Assembly (NCBI GenBank): GCA_023853785.1
Contig: JAJIRX010000881.1
Location: 1 to 17,971, forward strand
DNA length: 17,971 bases
Direction of reading: 5' to 3'
Origin: Psilocybe azurescens
Lineage: Eukaryota > Basidiomycota > Agaricomycetes > Agaricales > Agrocybaceae
Shown: piece after piece, positions 1 to 9,455 of the stretch
How positions within the stretch are numbered: the first letter of the stretch is position 1
How the letters are laid out: the number at the start of each line of letters is the position of its first letter
Translations under genes and position numbers: made by a program
Notes under the pieces: model-generated
Database searches by the model: none
The model's input: only the letters and a program-made list of their open reading frames with translations
What the model was told of the DNA's origin: nothing

Positions 1-1600
1 GTTGAACTACGTAGTGTGTGATTTGATATATAAATCGAAAACCAAAACACAAACCAGAGAGGAATGGTCTAGACTAGATAAGACGACTCTCTCCTGTTGA
101 GTTAAAGTGAGGGCTGGCTTTGCCACTAGGTTGTGTAGATGTATGTGGTCTGAGGAGGGCAGGGATGTATGAAGGAGGAGGAATGGATGAGGGGATATAA
201 AATGCCCTTGAGTATTTACTGGGAGGAAGCAACCCGACTTGATTAGGGTAGAACGGTGTGAATGAGGTGTGATGACTGTGGAAGGGCCAAATGACTAGAT
301 AAATCGTAGGGATTGATACGGGGCAGGAGTGAGAATGTAGTCTTGATCCTAGTGCGCTTCAAGCAAGTCTGCAGTGTCTGCAAAGCCAGAAGTAAGGTCT
401 GGTGATTGAATAATGACTAGAGCGGCCTGGAGTGATAGATGATGAAGGATTGTGCGATGTTCTTGAACCAAAAATCAAACAGAGCGGTGAAGTGAATGAG
501 GGATGACTAGGGCGATGGATGAAGATGACAACAAGACCAAGATTGCAGAATAAAATATTCTGGAGCAATAGAAGCGATGGGGAGTTGAAGATCTTGATGT
601 AGAGGAAGAATGAAGGGTCTGGAGGATGGTAGGATCGAAATGAACTGGACAAAATTCTCTGCGATGAGAGAGCGAGAGTGGTTGGATAGGCTAGTCTAGC
701 CTCTGATGAACGTCTTGAATAACTGGAGTGATTGTTGAATTTCGTGCTGAATATTGATAGAGATTGATTGAATGCGTGCTTGGAGTGCTGGACTGAGTAC
801 TTGATAACTTGAAATCTTTGCTGTGAAGAAAGTTGGGGCTTGTAACTTCCTTGCATTCCAAGCAATACTAATACATGGTTTATATACCAGAGAACATAGA
901 AAAATATTTAAAAGAGATCAAGCGTCCAAACTATACCAATCATTCTGTAGAACAACACCCAGTAGTCCCATCTATCAACTACATACAATAGATTGAAAGC
1001 TGACGGAGTTTAGGAGTGAAAAATAGAAGGATGAGTAAGTAAGTAACATAGGATGAGTAAGAAGTATAAGCAGGATTATGAAAAGCGAAGTGAGATGAGT
1101 AAGAAAGAAGCGAAGCTGAGTAAGTACAATAAGCAAGAATGACAAAAGGAAGGAAGGATCAATCATATGAAAGTGTCAGTCAATAGAAAAGGAACCAAAA
1201 TAGCGAACAAGTACCATGCTAATGAATAGAACCAGTCTATTCATGGCACAGCTCAGTCATCCATTACCAAGACTGCTGAGTGAGACAAAGATTTGCTGCA
1301 TATGTGGAATCCAGTTAAGGACCAAATAGTTGTAGATGATCAAATGCTGATGACGATGGTGATATATGATGCTGTGCAGTGCTGTGCGTACTAGAATGGA
1401 TAGGAATGATGTCCAAGAATAATCTGTGCATAGCCTTGAGGTTCGAAATAGATAGACGATTGAATCATTGATAGGGAATGTAACTGATCAAATGGTTGAA
1501 GTGGAGATTGAAAGTTGGAATGGAGCTTGAAGTGGACTGTGAATGGGCTTTGACGTTGAATATTGAGGGATGTGCTTCAGATAAAAATGCGAAATAATAA
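1..1600. other. Purine-rich, low-complexity stretch without a supportable gene
   Basis: The plus strand is rich in G and A and poor in C, with many degenerate repeats of words such as TGACTAG, GATGAG and TTGAA. The longest open frame is on the minus strand at 359-865. It has a biased Ser/Leu/His/Pro composition and no recognisable domain, as expected when a purine-rich strand is read backwards. A TATA-like string lies near 195-203 but nothing coding follows it. I see no gene that I would defend here. Confidence 0.5.
1030..1124 (+). repeat. Dispersed GATGAGTAAG decamer repeats
   Basis: The decamer GATGAGTAAG occurs near 1030, 1052 and 1094, with a variant GCTGAGTAAG near 1115. The units are separated by purine-rich spacers of 12-32 bp. 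They look like remnants of a local tandem expansion. No function is evident. Confidence 0.5.
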
Positions 1601-1682
1601 CCCTGGCTTCTGCATGCAATGGGGAGTCAAGACAGACGCTCTAAGCTTATAGATAAATCTCATATCCAATCAAAATTGGTGT

Positions 1683-2270
1683 ATGACACCGTCCACGTCC
1701 ACGTCCTCGCCATCCTCGCCCTGGCCGTCCTCGCCCGTCAGCGGTCGCGGTCCTCGTTCTTGCGGTTCTCGTCCTCGCCCTCGCCGTCCTTGTCCTTGTC
1801 CTCGCCCTCGCTGTCCTTGTCCTCGTGCTCGCCCTCGCTGTTGCGGCCCTCGTTCTCGCGGTCCTCGTGCTTGCCCTCGCCCTGGCCGTCCTCGCTGTTG
1901 CGGTCGCGGTCCTCGTGCTACGCCCTGGCCGTCCTCGCCGTCGCCGTTGTGGCCCTCGTTCTCGCGAGTCCTCGCCGTCGCGGTCCTCGTCCTAGCCCTT
2001 GCCCTTGCGGTCCTCACCCTTGTCCTCGCTCTCGCCCTTGCCCTTGTCCTTGCTCTCGCCGCCGTCCTCGCCCACGTCCTAGTCCACGCCCGGTGTCTCG
2101 GTCCTTGTCGTCGCGATCCTGGTCCTAGCCGTCGTCCTCGCCCTCGCCCTCGCGGTCCTCGCCGTGATCCTCGTCCACGTCCTCGTTGTCGCTGTCGCAG
2201 TTGTCCTTGTCGGTGTGACCGTTGCGGTCATTCTCGTCCTCTGTTGCGTCGGGTTGGCTTTCGCCTGGCT
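1683..2270 (+). repeat. A-poor minisatellite of GTCCTCGCC-like units
   Basis: For nearly 600 bp the plus strand is built from imperfect 3- and 6-bp units such as GTCCTC, GCCCTC, GCCCTT and GCGGTC, with almost no A. Because stop codons need A on one strand or T-A combinations on the other, several frames stay open at once: 231 and 169 codons on plus and 115 on minus. The plus frames would encode Val-Leu-Ala or Ser-Pro-Arg runs and the minus frame Arg-Gly-Gln-rich runs. No start context, domain or splice pattern marks any frame as real. I treat the open frames as a product of composition. Confidence 0.75.
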
Positions 2271-2606
2271 CCGACCGACGAGGCGGTGGTGGTGGTGGAA
2301 GGAAAAGGGTGGGCGTCAGAATCAACAACGGACCGACGTGGCATCAACATGTCACGCGCACATTGTTGTTACATTTGAGTCATGTGACTTTGAATGTGTC
2401 ACATCGGACCGCTCACCCTGCGGACTGAACAAAATACAGAATTCTGTTGATAAGGACCATATACACTCAGAAAAATATATCAGTCTATTGACTCTACACT
2501 CTCTACTGTGTTCTATGTGTGATAACTCTTTAATTAATCTAAGTTTTATTTTTCTATTAATATTTTATTTTTATTAATACTAATATGAATAACCCTCTGC
2601 TTGCCG

Positions 2607-2695
2607 TCCATTGGACTTCCATTGGACTTCCGATGGACTTCCATTGGACTTCCATTGGACTTCCATTGGACTTCCATTGGACTTCTGTTGGTCAT
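2607..2695 (+). repeat. 11-bp tandem satellite TTCCATTGGAC
   Basis: About eight consecutive copies of TTCCATTGGAC (with variants TTCCGATGGAC and TTCTGTTGG) run head to tail. Each unit contains the small palindrome TCCA-T-TGGA. Degenerate copies with the same GGACTTC and GGAATC words continue to about 2945, up to the truncated end of the KDZ-associated pseudogene. Eleven bp is close to one helical turn and is not a multiple of three, so the frames crossing the array (DFHWTSIGLP-like) are not believable proteins. Confidence 0.9.
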
Positions 2696-2950
2696 GTCCG
2701 GTGGGATTCCGATGGACTTCTGTTGGTCCTGTCTGGTCATTTCCATTGGACTTTGACTGCTGGTTTGGCATTATTCCAGTGGACAGTCCACCCGGACAGT
2801 CCGTTGGACTTGTAGTCTGTCGGACATTCACTGGAATCTCACCGGAATCTCACCGGAAAATTTCAGCTGTCCTAGACCAGAAAAATTGTCATTCTGAATA
2901 TAGAAAGTCCGACGGAGTCCAACCGGAGTCCGACCAAAAAATGGGGGCCG

Positions 2951-2974
2951 TGTAAAGACCTCTGTAAAGACCTC
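2951..2974 (+). repeat. Perfect 12-bp tandem duplication TGTAAAGACCTC
   Basis: Two exact, abutting copies of TGTAAAGACCTC lie at 2951-2962 and 2963-2974. They sit where the satellite-derived sequence meets the truncated 3' end of the minus-strand KDZ-associated pseudogene. The duplication may mark a deletion or repair junction. Confidence 0.85.
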
Positions 2975-4103
2975 AAAAAAAGCATGAAAACATCGAAGTT
3001 CACAGCAGACATTTGAGTGAGCTGTGATTCAAATCCATCAAGCCAGGAGTTAAGTTGCTCTGCAGTTTCAGTATTAAAGGCTCTTGTGAGATGTTGCTGC
3101 CCATTTGCATCGGTTTCAGTCACAACCAGGTTGAGAACCATTTGTAGGTGCAAGATTACACCATAGTCTACACAAGACATCAGTAGCACGATGTCCAATG
3201 TAGTGCCAGGCATCCACAATAAATTTTGTGGATTTTAACCAAGGGTTAGCAGGGTTCTGGGTGACAATGTGGCGCAGAAGGTCACATGCATCATCATAAG
3301 CAACAAAACTTGGTCGGAGCGCATCATTACCTTCCAATACCTGTGGTGCACTTTCTGATCGATAGCATTTACCCCATCCAATGGGAATTCCACAGGCCCA
3401 CTGAATGGTTTCAATACAATAGACAGATTGTGCCCGAAAGGTATGCACTGCTCCAATGCCTCTCAGAAATGCTGAATAGGAAAATGCTCAGCACGGTCAG
3501 CAAGACCACTCTGTGTGAGACGGTCGGCGAATTCTACTCGAGTACAAAATTCTGTTGGCGGTTGCGAATAGCTTTCTGATGCTCCAATTTGTCTTCTAAT
3601 ATAACAATGGCAATCAAAGACCAGAGGTGAAAAGACCAGAAAGTACAAATTCGCGTCAAGTAACGATGTTCTGACATTGCAAGTTCCAGCAGAGATAGAC
3701 TTGACCAAAGGTCTAACTTTCTCCAACCATCAAATTCCACCGTCTTCGGTCCAGGGCAATTCTACAGTGCTTGGAGAACCTGAACTAGTCTGTTCTGAGC
3801 TGGGTGTGTTCATGGAATTTTCTTTGCTATGGAAATTACCACGCTTCAGTGTCCACAGTTCGAAAAGAAAACTGGCCGGGTCTTTGTTCTCTATATCGTC
3901 TTCTCTTGGCCAATTGGGGGGGGGGGGGGGGGGGGGGGGAGGGAAGAGCTTGTCAAGGTGCTTTCGCGGCGTCTATTGGCTGGATTACGGCACTGGGCTG
4001 TAGAAAGTGATTGAGGATGTCGAAGACCTTTGATTAATTACCCATGGCTCATCGCCATCCGAACTTGGAGGGGGGAGAACTTTAGAGGGGTCGAGTCAGC
4101 CAT
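2975..4103 (-). pseudogene. Degraded KDZ-transposon-associated protein gene (CxC5/CxC6-type)
   Basis: Reading the minus strand from an ATG at 4103, the frame begins MADSTPLKFSPLQVRMAM. After a disruption it continues with VFDILNHFLQPSAVIQPID, LDKLF plus a poly-Pro run, NWPREDDIENKDPASFLFEL, FCTRVEFADRLTQSGLADRA, CIETIQWACGIPIGWGKCY, PSFVAYDDACDLLRHIVTQ, STKFIVDAWHYIGHRATDVL and RAFNTETAEQLNSWLDGFES. I recognise this order of blocks from Agaricomycete proteins that accompany KDZ transposons (CxC5/CxC6 cysteine-cluster families). That family assignment is from memory. The copy is dead. It has a stop near 4040, an extra base near 3961, a stop near 3733, a stop and frameshift near 3465, an internal deletion around 3330-3340, and a frameshift near 3120 (between NGSQP and VVTETDANG). 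Its 3' end is lost into repeat DNA near 2975. No KDZ transposase core is visible in the window. Confidence 0.8.
3916..3939 (+). repeat. 24-bp poly-G homopolymer
   Basis: Twenty-four consecutive G residues lie inside the KDZ-associated pseudogene. On the coding (minus) strand this is 24 C, exactly eight Pro codons, and the frame LDKLFP...NWPRE is kept across it. Runs this long are hard to sequence, so the exact length is uncertain. Confidence 0.95.
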
Positions 4104-5756
4104 GATGGGGGTAGTGAGGGTGAAAGTTGGAGAGCTGTACACTACAGAACTCTTGCTGATCGGGATTATATATATGATCATGTTCCATGAAAGGCTGTGC
4201 CACTTTCAAAATACACATCGGGGAGACCAAATTGGCATTCAATGTTCTCCCTGTTTCAACGACAGATGCGGAAAGACTCGTAAAAAGAAAGGGTGTTAAG
4301 TAATATTAAATTTCATCCCATTAACAAGTCGGATAAGCGCCATCAAATAACGACTCTATGGTACCTCCTGCAATCTGGGCTCGCCTTGTGCTAATATTTT
4401 TCTGAGACTGCATTTTAGCATAACACTTTGACATGCTCTTGTGTGACTTCCCAGAGAGCACGGGTCCCCGTTCAGCCGGTGTATTGTAGAGTCGCCTTAC
4501 ACCTTATGGGTGTTCATTGCCAATGACTTGCAACGACGCGAAGCACTTTCATCTCTCCATTCCGCTAATAGGACTGTCTTCAAACCAATAAATCGACACA
4601 TTTAGCGTCTTATTCTTAACTGACGTCCTCAGCCATTAATATCCAATGATAAAGCCATGCTGCTCATTAAGCACTTCTTTCTTACTTTTCTGATTTCTCT
4701 TGTTTTATGTGCATCGCTCGAGGCACGCAACCATACATGGCCTTCCTAAGATTTCATCCTCGTTAAAGAGGGCGATTCATGAGTTTCCCTTAAACAGATC
4801 CACGAATGCAAGGACACTGCTGCAAAAGGCACGGCGGCTCTTCATATTAGCAGAATCAAGGCGGAATGGACTGTCCACTCTGCGTCTCTGAAGAATCAGA
4901 GAGGTGGTGATACACTCAGCAACTACCCACCTCAGTTCCACAACGATGGGACTCCATTGGCCACATAGCAGAAATTTCCAACCAGGCCACATACTACTTG
5001 AATTTCCAGTATTCGAGGACGGACATCTGCGCAACGCTCATGCCAAGCCAAAACATAACCCTGGACCTACCCGTGTAATCTACATGTCTCCTGGAAAAGA
5101 CTTCTGATACTTCCCTGAACCTTGCTGCATGATCGGCAATATCTGGGTTGGGCAGAATTGAACAAACAGTTCGAATGTCATATGCTGCGGGGGTGTCGGG
5201 TATAAGCCTCGACCCAGCACATTGTGTACCCCAGTTCACAAACGCTAGGCGTCAAACAGGAATATTTTTTACAGAAGAGAGAAAATCCAACTTAATGTGA
5301 AAGGGAAGACAGTATGACATGGGATGAGAAAAATCTGCCCGCCAGTGTAAGTGGCATGTAAATTCTTTGTATTTGTAACGAAGTTTACGCTGAGAATAAA
5401 GCGGGCCCATGCAGTACCTCCCCATAAAACCTATTAATGACCCCCCATATCACCAGCATGTCCTAAAGATACATAATAAAATGGTAGAGAGTGTCGCGTT
5501 TTGACATCCGCAGGAACACGGGCACAAACAATTCACGTCGAGTCCGCAATTAACAACAGGCAGCAGCATGATCACAAAGGGGAGGACATTGCATCACACC
5601 GGCCTGGAGCCAACGGCGGCGGCGTTGAACTATGTGGGTGACCTGCTGATCACAATAAAACTAAAACGACGACTTGAGTGTACTGCAGCAGTAGAATTCT
5701 GCGCTGTCCTCAGAAATAGTGTTCAGTACGGCATGCAGCGTCACGCTATAGAGGCT
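4104..5756. other. Region without a firm gene; one exon-like open frame
   Basis: Only scattered short open frames are present. The most exon-like is on the minus strand at 4994-5239, reading in part FREVSEVFSRRHVD and MFWLGMSVAQMSVLEYWKFK. It has a balanced composition and a possible GTAGGT donor after ...HVDYTG, but it has no recognisable family and no clear partner exon. The plus-strand frame at 4030-4299 overlaps the start of the pseudogene and has no support. I found no tRNA or repeat of note here. Confidence 0.35.
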
Positions 5757-6719
5757 CTACAGCTCACTCACACACTGTTTATGTCCCGGGCTGGATGCTT
5801 CAGACGCCGGTTGGGCAGGTACGCTATCATTGACAACATGTTGGGTAAAGTGGGAATCAATGAATATGAGGTCGTGAGCGTGTTGGAACATATCTAACAG
5901 ACTTTGAGATCCAGATATTACACGGAAATGATCGCAACAAACATACGAGCAGTTCCAGATGAGTCCTGGGTTTGTAAGGAAAGTCCAGAGTGCGACGATG
6001 TGCGTGGTCCGACACGTACACTCAAGATATTCTCGAAAGCATTGATGTTCTGATGTATAGCATCGATGTTGGCCGTTTCTGCACCGGAGTTGAGAGCTTT
6101 ACAAAGGTCTAAAAGGGACCTGATATCATTGATCAGCTGTAAAGCGGGGAAAATAGGAACGAATTACTTTCTGTACGATGCAAGCGAAGAGCATATTTCC
6201 AGCAGTATAACCAGCGAGAGTGATTCAATCCTCTTCCACGACAACTCCAGTCTTCTGCCGATTAAAATTAGATCTGCATTATCGCACTGTGCAATGGGGT
6301 TTATAGCAATTATTTATGTGAAGACGATGATGGGCAGTAAAATAGACACCCACCGTCATAACGCACGATGCTATGACCTGGATTGTCTCTCTAATGTCAA
6401 CTAACAGCTGAATGAGGAGAAGGAAATCATAATGATTGTCGCTGTCAGGAGGTAGGGTAGAAGGATTGTCCTTATCCGGAGGGATCCTGCAGGCCTTTCG
6501 TCTTTGCATGATGAAGGGGCACTGGGGAAGTTGTTGAAGTCGGTCAGACAAGGGTACACTCGTTATATATCTTCTCGTAAGATGGGTATCAGAACCAGAT
6601 ATAGCTGTACTCGGATGAGGCGGTGGCAAATATGGCCGCGTTAACGCCTCAACTGGGATGGGGATGGGGTAATTGAGGGGGGTGAGGGGCGGATCCGTAA
6701 ATGAGTATGTACGATACAT
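5757..6719 (-). CDS. Predicted multi-exon protein of unknown function, helical
   Basis: I do not recognise this gene; it is inferred from splice structure. Exon 1 runs 6719-6354 from ATG (MYRTYSF) and ends ...VDIRETIQVIASCVMT at a GTGGGT donor; a later ATG at 6509 (MQRRKAC) is an alternative start. Exon 2 is 6286-6168 (CDNADLILIGRRLELSWKR...). After a 48-nt intron with a CTGAT branch-like site, exon 3 is 6119-6020 (SLLDLCKALNSG...INAFENILS). The 3' end is ambiguous. The best donor (GTACGT) leads to exon 4 at 5965-5918, giving about 210 aa. A weaker GTGTCG donor at 6015 joins a longer open frame ending at 5757 (HAHDLIFIDSHFTQHVVND...), giving about 265 aa. The product is leucine- and isoleucine-rich and probably helical. 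It vaguely recalls helical N-terminal domains of Agaricomycete STAND-type proteins, but that is a guess. A cluster of GATAAG sites lies about 220 bp upstream. Confidence 0.45.
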
Positions 6720-6935
6720 ATATAATAATATAATGGAACGGACTGAACGACGTTCACGCGCGCTTACCCAGTTACCAAACAAACCAGACAAGAAAACAAG
6801 AAGAAAAAAGAAATATATATATATACATTGCTGACATTTATTTTACTTTCGGCGTAAGTAGCAAAAAAAAGAAAAAGTGGATCCCAGAATAGAATGAAGC
6901 AGGAGGTGAAAAGGAGATATCCGGATCCGTGGATA

Positions 6936-6965
6936 GATAAGATAAGAAAGATAAGATAAGATAAG
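6936..6965 (+). promoter_or_regulatory. Cluster of five GATAAG sites
   Basis: GATAAG occurs at 6936, 6941, 6950, 6955 and 6960, mostly sharing the boundary G so that the period is 5 bp. Fungal GATA factors such as AreA, Nit2 and Gln3 bind this hexamer. The cluster lies between the 3' end of the DUF3602 gene and the predicted start of the minus-strand gene at 6719, about 220-245 bp upstream of that start. It could be a promoter element or simply a short microsatellite. The remaining DNA between 6720 and 7410 is AT/GA-rich, includes a TATATA run near 6813-6825, and holds no convincing gene. Confidence 0.45.
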
Positions 6966-7410
6966 ATGACAGAAAGTGGCGGCGAGATGGATAGAGATGA
7001 GAATTGGAGATGGTTTCGCAGCTCGAGTCGAGGTTCGAGGTCAGAGCGAGGAGGGGGAGGGGCCACGGGCCAAGGGCCGTACGATGGAAGGCGGATGGGA
7101 ATTGTGAAACGAGGAACGAAAAAGGGAGCAGGAGATGGACATGAGTGGTGAGTATCGGGAGTTAACATAGAGGTCGATGTCGAACCGCGAATCGCATTGA
7201 GCACAGGATAAGGGATAGGGACAGGGATAGAGCAGGGATAAAGTAAAGTAGATTCCCAAAAGAAACGAAAAGAAAGAAAGAAAAGAAAGAAAAAACGCCA
7301 AAGAGAAAAAGGCAAAGGAAAGAGAAGAGCATTCGAGGATTCGAAAAGGGAAAAAAGAAAAAATAATATGAGATACATTGTCGTGGCCTTGGCGTCTCAA
7401 GATTGCACGC

Positions 7411-8892
7411 CTACTCCGCCCTCCCGCCAGCATCGACCATATTCCCCGCGCCGCCCCGTCCCGTGGACTCCCACTCCTGCGCGTGCTGGCCCCCATGCGC
7501 GTGTGCGTGGACGTGTTTCTCGATGCCCGGCTCGGGCGCGTTGACGTGGTTCGCGTTGCCGCCGCGGCCTGTCGAGTGGCTGTGAAGGGAGGGGTTGGGT
7601 TAGTATGGGTTAGGAAGAGGAAGAGGAAGAGGAAGAGGGAATGGAAGGGCGAAAGAGGGCGAAAGGGTTAGACAAGGGGCAGGGCAGTTAGCCTTAGCTC
7701 CATGCATGCATGGTGGGTTGGAAGAGGGCAGGATTAAGCAAAGGCGTCGAGATCGCGCACCGCACACCGCGCAACGGGAAACGCGTAACCTAAGCGACGC
7801 AGCGTGCGGACCGCCAAAAAGACCAGAAAACCAAAAAAACAAAAACAAAAAATAAAATAAAAAAGACACTCACTACCCGCCTGCATTATGCACGTTCGCG
7901 CTCAGACCGACCCGCCTGCGCTCCTCCTCATCCGCCGCCTCCGCACTGTACCCCGCGTGCCCGTGCCCGTCCTGTCCACTCAAAATATTCCCCGCGCCGC
8001 CGCGTCCCGTGGAGAATTTCCCGGCAGCTGGCGCAGGAGACCCTGTGGTGGGCGATGGACGGGAGGGGGATTTGGATTGCGGGGGCCCGCGCGAGCGCGA
8101 GCGGCTGATGTTGCCGATGCCGCCGCGGCCGCTCGATTTCTGTGAGGGGAGGCAGTTAGTATACAGGGAAAGTAGCAGCGCGACGAAGGAAGGAGGCAGG
8201 ATCGAGGGAGCGAAATGTAATGGATGGAAAGGAACCATGGGGGAAAGGATAGGATAGGAAAGGAAAAAGGCGAACGCCCCCAAAAAGAAAGCAAAACAGA
8301 GAGACGTACGATCGCATGCTCCTGGCTGGCCACGTACTCCCTGATGACCTCCTGCTCCGCGGCCTCCGACTGCGCATCCTTCGGCGCGCGGGAGGGGGGA
8401 GCGCAGGTTGCCTACGCCGCCGCGGCCTGTGGAGAAGACCTATGTGATGGCATAATGTCAGATTCGGCGACGAGAACGGATCATGTAGAGGGAGGGAGGG
8501 AGGGAGGGAGGGAGGGAACGAACAGGGACGGGGATGGAGGATGGAGGATGGGAACAGGAGGGAAAGAGGGAAAGAGGCGAGAAGCACGCAACGCACCTGT
8601 TGGGGACTCGCGATGGGCTCGCGGCCGCGCGTGGGCGAGAAGTCGTCCGGGCCCGTGGAGGGGCGCGTGTCGCGGGATGCGGAGGTTTGGCGGATGTTGC
8701 CTATGCCGCCGCGGCCTGTGGACTGTGGGCGGGCGAGTGTATGTTGGGCAGGCAGAAAGGGGTATTGGGATGGAGGAGAGGCAAGGAGAAGGAAAGGGGA
8801 AAAGACGATCAGATAAAGAATGCAAGAATGCAGAGAGGACGTACGAAGGTGTCACGCCCGCGAGAAATGGATCGTTCTGCGCTGTCTGTCAT
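7411..8892 (-). CDS. DUF3602 (Par32-like) protein with six GRGG repeats, five exons, one frameshift
   Basis: Exons are 8892-8845 (MTDSAERSISRGRDTF), 8722-8597, 8439-8310, 8139-7874 and 7579-7411. Donors are GTACGT, GTGCGT, GTACGT and GTGAGT, and every acceptor is AG. The first three introns are phase 0 and the last is phase 2. The product is about 245 aa, disordered, and carries six copies of the DUF3602 signature: STGRGGIGNI, STGRGGVGNL, SSGRGGIGNI, STGRGGAGNI, STGRGGNANH and STGRGGAGNM. A charged helix (DAQSEAAEQEVIREYVASQE) lies in exon 3. Yeast Par32/Amu1, a DUF3602 member, is a TORC1/Npr1-controlled inhibitor of Mep ammonium transporters; a similar role here is inferred only. Exon 3 needs one base removed from a six-C run (plus strand 8394-8399) to link NLRSPSRAPK. 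The four introns (122-294 nt) are long for this window and full of simple repeats. GATAAG sites lie about 475-560 bp upstream. Confidence 0.85.
8490..8517 (+). repeat. (GGGA)7 microsatellite inside a DUF3602 intron
   Basis: Seven perfect GGGA units lie in intron 2 of the minus-strand DUF3602 gene. Four or more GGG runs with single-A loops make a strong G-quadruplex candidate on the plus strand. In the transcript the run is a CCCT tract. A related (AGGAAG)n tract sits in the last intron near 7612-7640. Confidence 0.9.
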
Positions 8893-9366
8893 GTTCAAGG
8901 TAGGTAAATAAGATATCAGATATATGTTCTGGTTCAAGTTGAGGGAGAAAGAAAACGAGGGAAAGAAAGGCGAGCGGAAAGGCGTGTGTTTTTATAAACG
9001 ACGATCCAGGGCGGGCACCGGAATCTGGAATGGACATATGACGCTGCTGATCCCCAAGTGTGCCTGTACTTGGATGCGCTTGTCACGACTTCATCGGGAC
9101 AGGATCCAGGCCGCCGTCCATAATCACAATCACACCACAGCCATGGAGCGGATCTAGCCCGTGAGCTGGCATATCGTGTGCGTGCGGATGACGCAAGCGT
9201 GCGTGCACAGCGCAGTGCGCATTCGCCGCAGAATAGGAAAGCAGGAACAGGCAGGACGGGGGCTGCAGCATCGGCGCAGGGAGCAACAGCAGCGCAATGA
9301 TTCTGAACGGGAAGATAGCATCCGTTCCCAGGGCACGCACTGTTCCGCATCCGCTAACAGCAGAGA

Positions 9367-9455
9367 GATAAGGAGATAGATGATAGATAGCAAGGGGCAG
9401 GCAGATAGATAGCGTAGCACAGACAACGCCCCACCAAACTTTCTTATCTCTTATC
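9367..9455. promoter_or_regulatory. Three GATAAG sites between two minus-strand genes
   Basis: GATAAG lies on plus at 9367-9372, and its complement CTTATC lies at 9443-9448 and 9450-9455. Partial GATAGA words occur between them. The sites fall 475-560 bp upstream of the DUF3602 start at 8892. The last one overlaps the stop codon of the small gene at 9451-9796. Nitrogen-responsive GATA factors are the obvious candidate readers, which is inference from the motif alone. The remaining intergenic DNA (8893-9366) shows no gene. Confidence 0.35.

Noticed and set aside
359..865. 168-codon minus-strand open frame
   Set aside because: It is the complement of purine-rich low-complexity DNA, with biased Ser/Leu/Pro composition, no domain and no splice context.
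1683..2378. 231-codon plus-strand open frame across the GTCCTCGCC repeat
   Set aside because: The frame is open because the repeat lacks A; other frames are open too, and the C-terminal part has no protein-like character.
2585..2955. Plus-strand frames reading DFHWTSIGLP repeats
   Set aside because: They are translations of an 11-bp satellite whose period is not a multiple of three.
3677..4014. Plus-strand frames with a poly-Gly run
   Set aside because: They are antisense to the KDZ-associated pseudogene, and the poly-Gly is the complement of its poly-Pro tract.
4030..4299. 89-codon plus-strand frame
   Set aside because: It overlaps the start of the pseudogene on the other strand, has no recognisable family and no splice or promoter support.
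5568..5897. 109-codon plus-strand frame
   Set aside because: It is antisense to the 3' part of the predicted minus-strand gene and has no recognisable domain; kept only as a weak alternative.
6764..7496. 204- and 151-codon minus-strand frames rich in Phe, Leu, Ser and Pro
   Set aside because: They are the complement of GA-rich flanking DNA, and the second overlaps the last exon of the DUF3602 gene in a wrong frame.
8224..8911. 227- and 125-codon plus-strand frames
   Set aside because: They are shadows on the opposite strand of DUF3602 exons and introns, rich in Gly, Arg and Glu from simple repeats.
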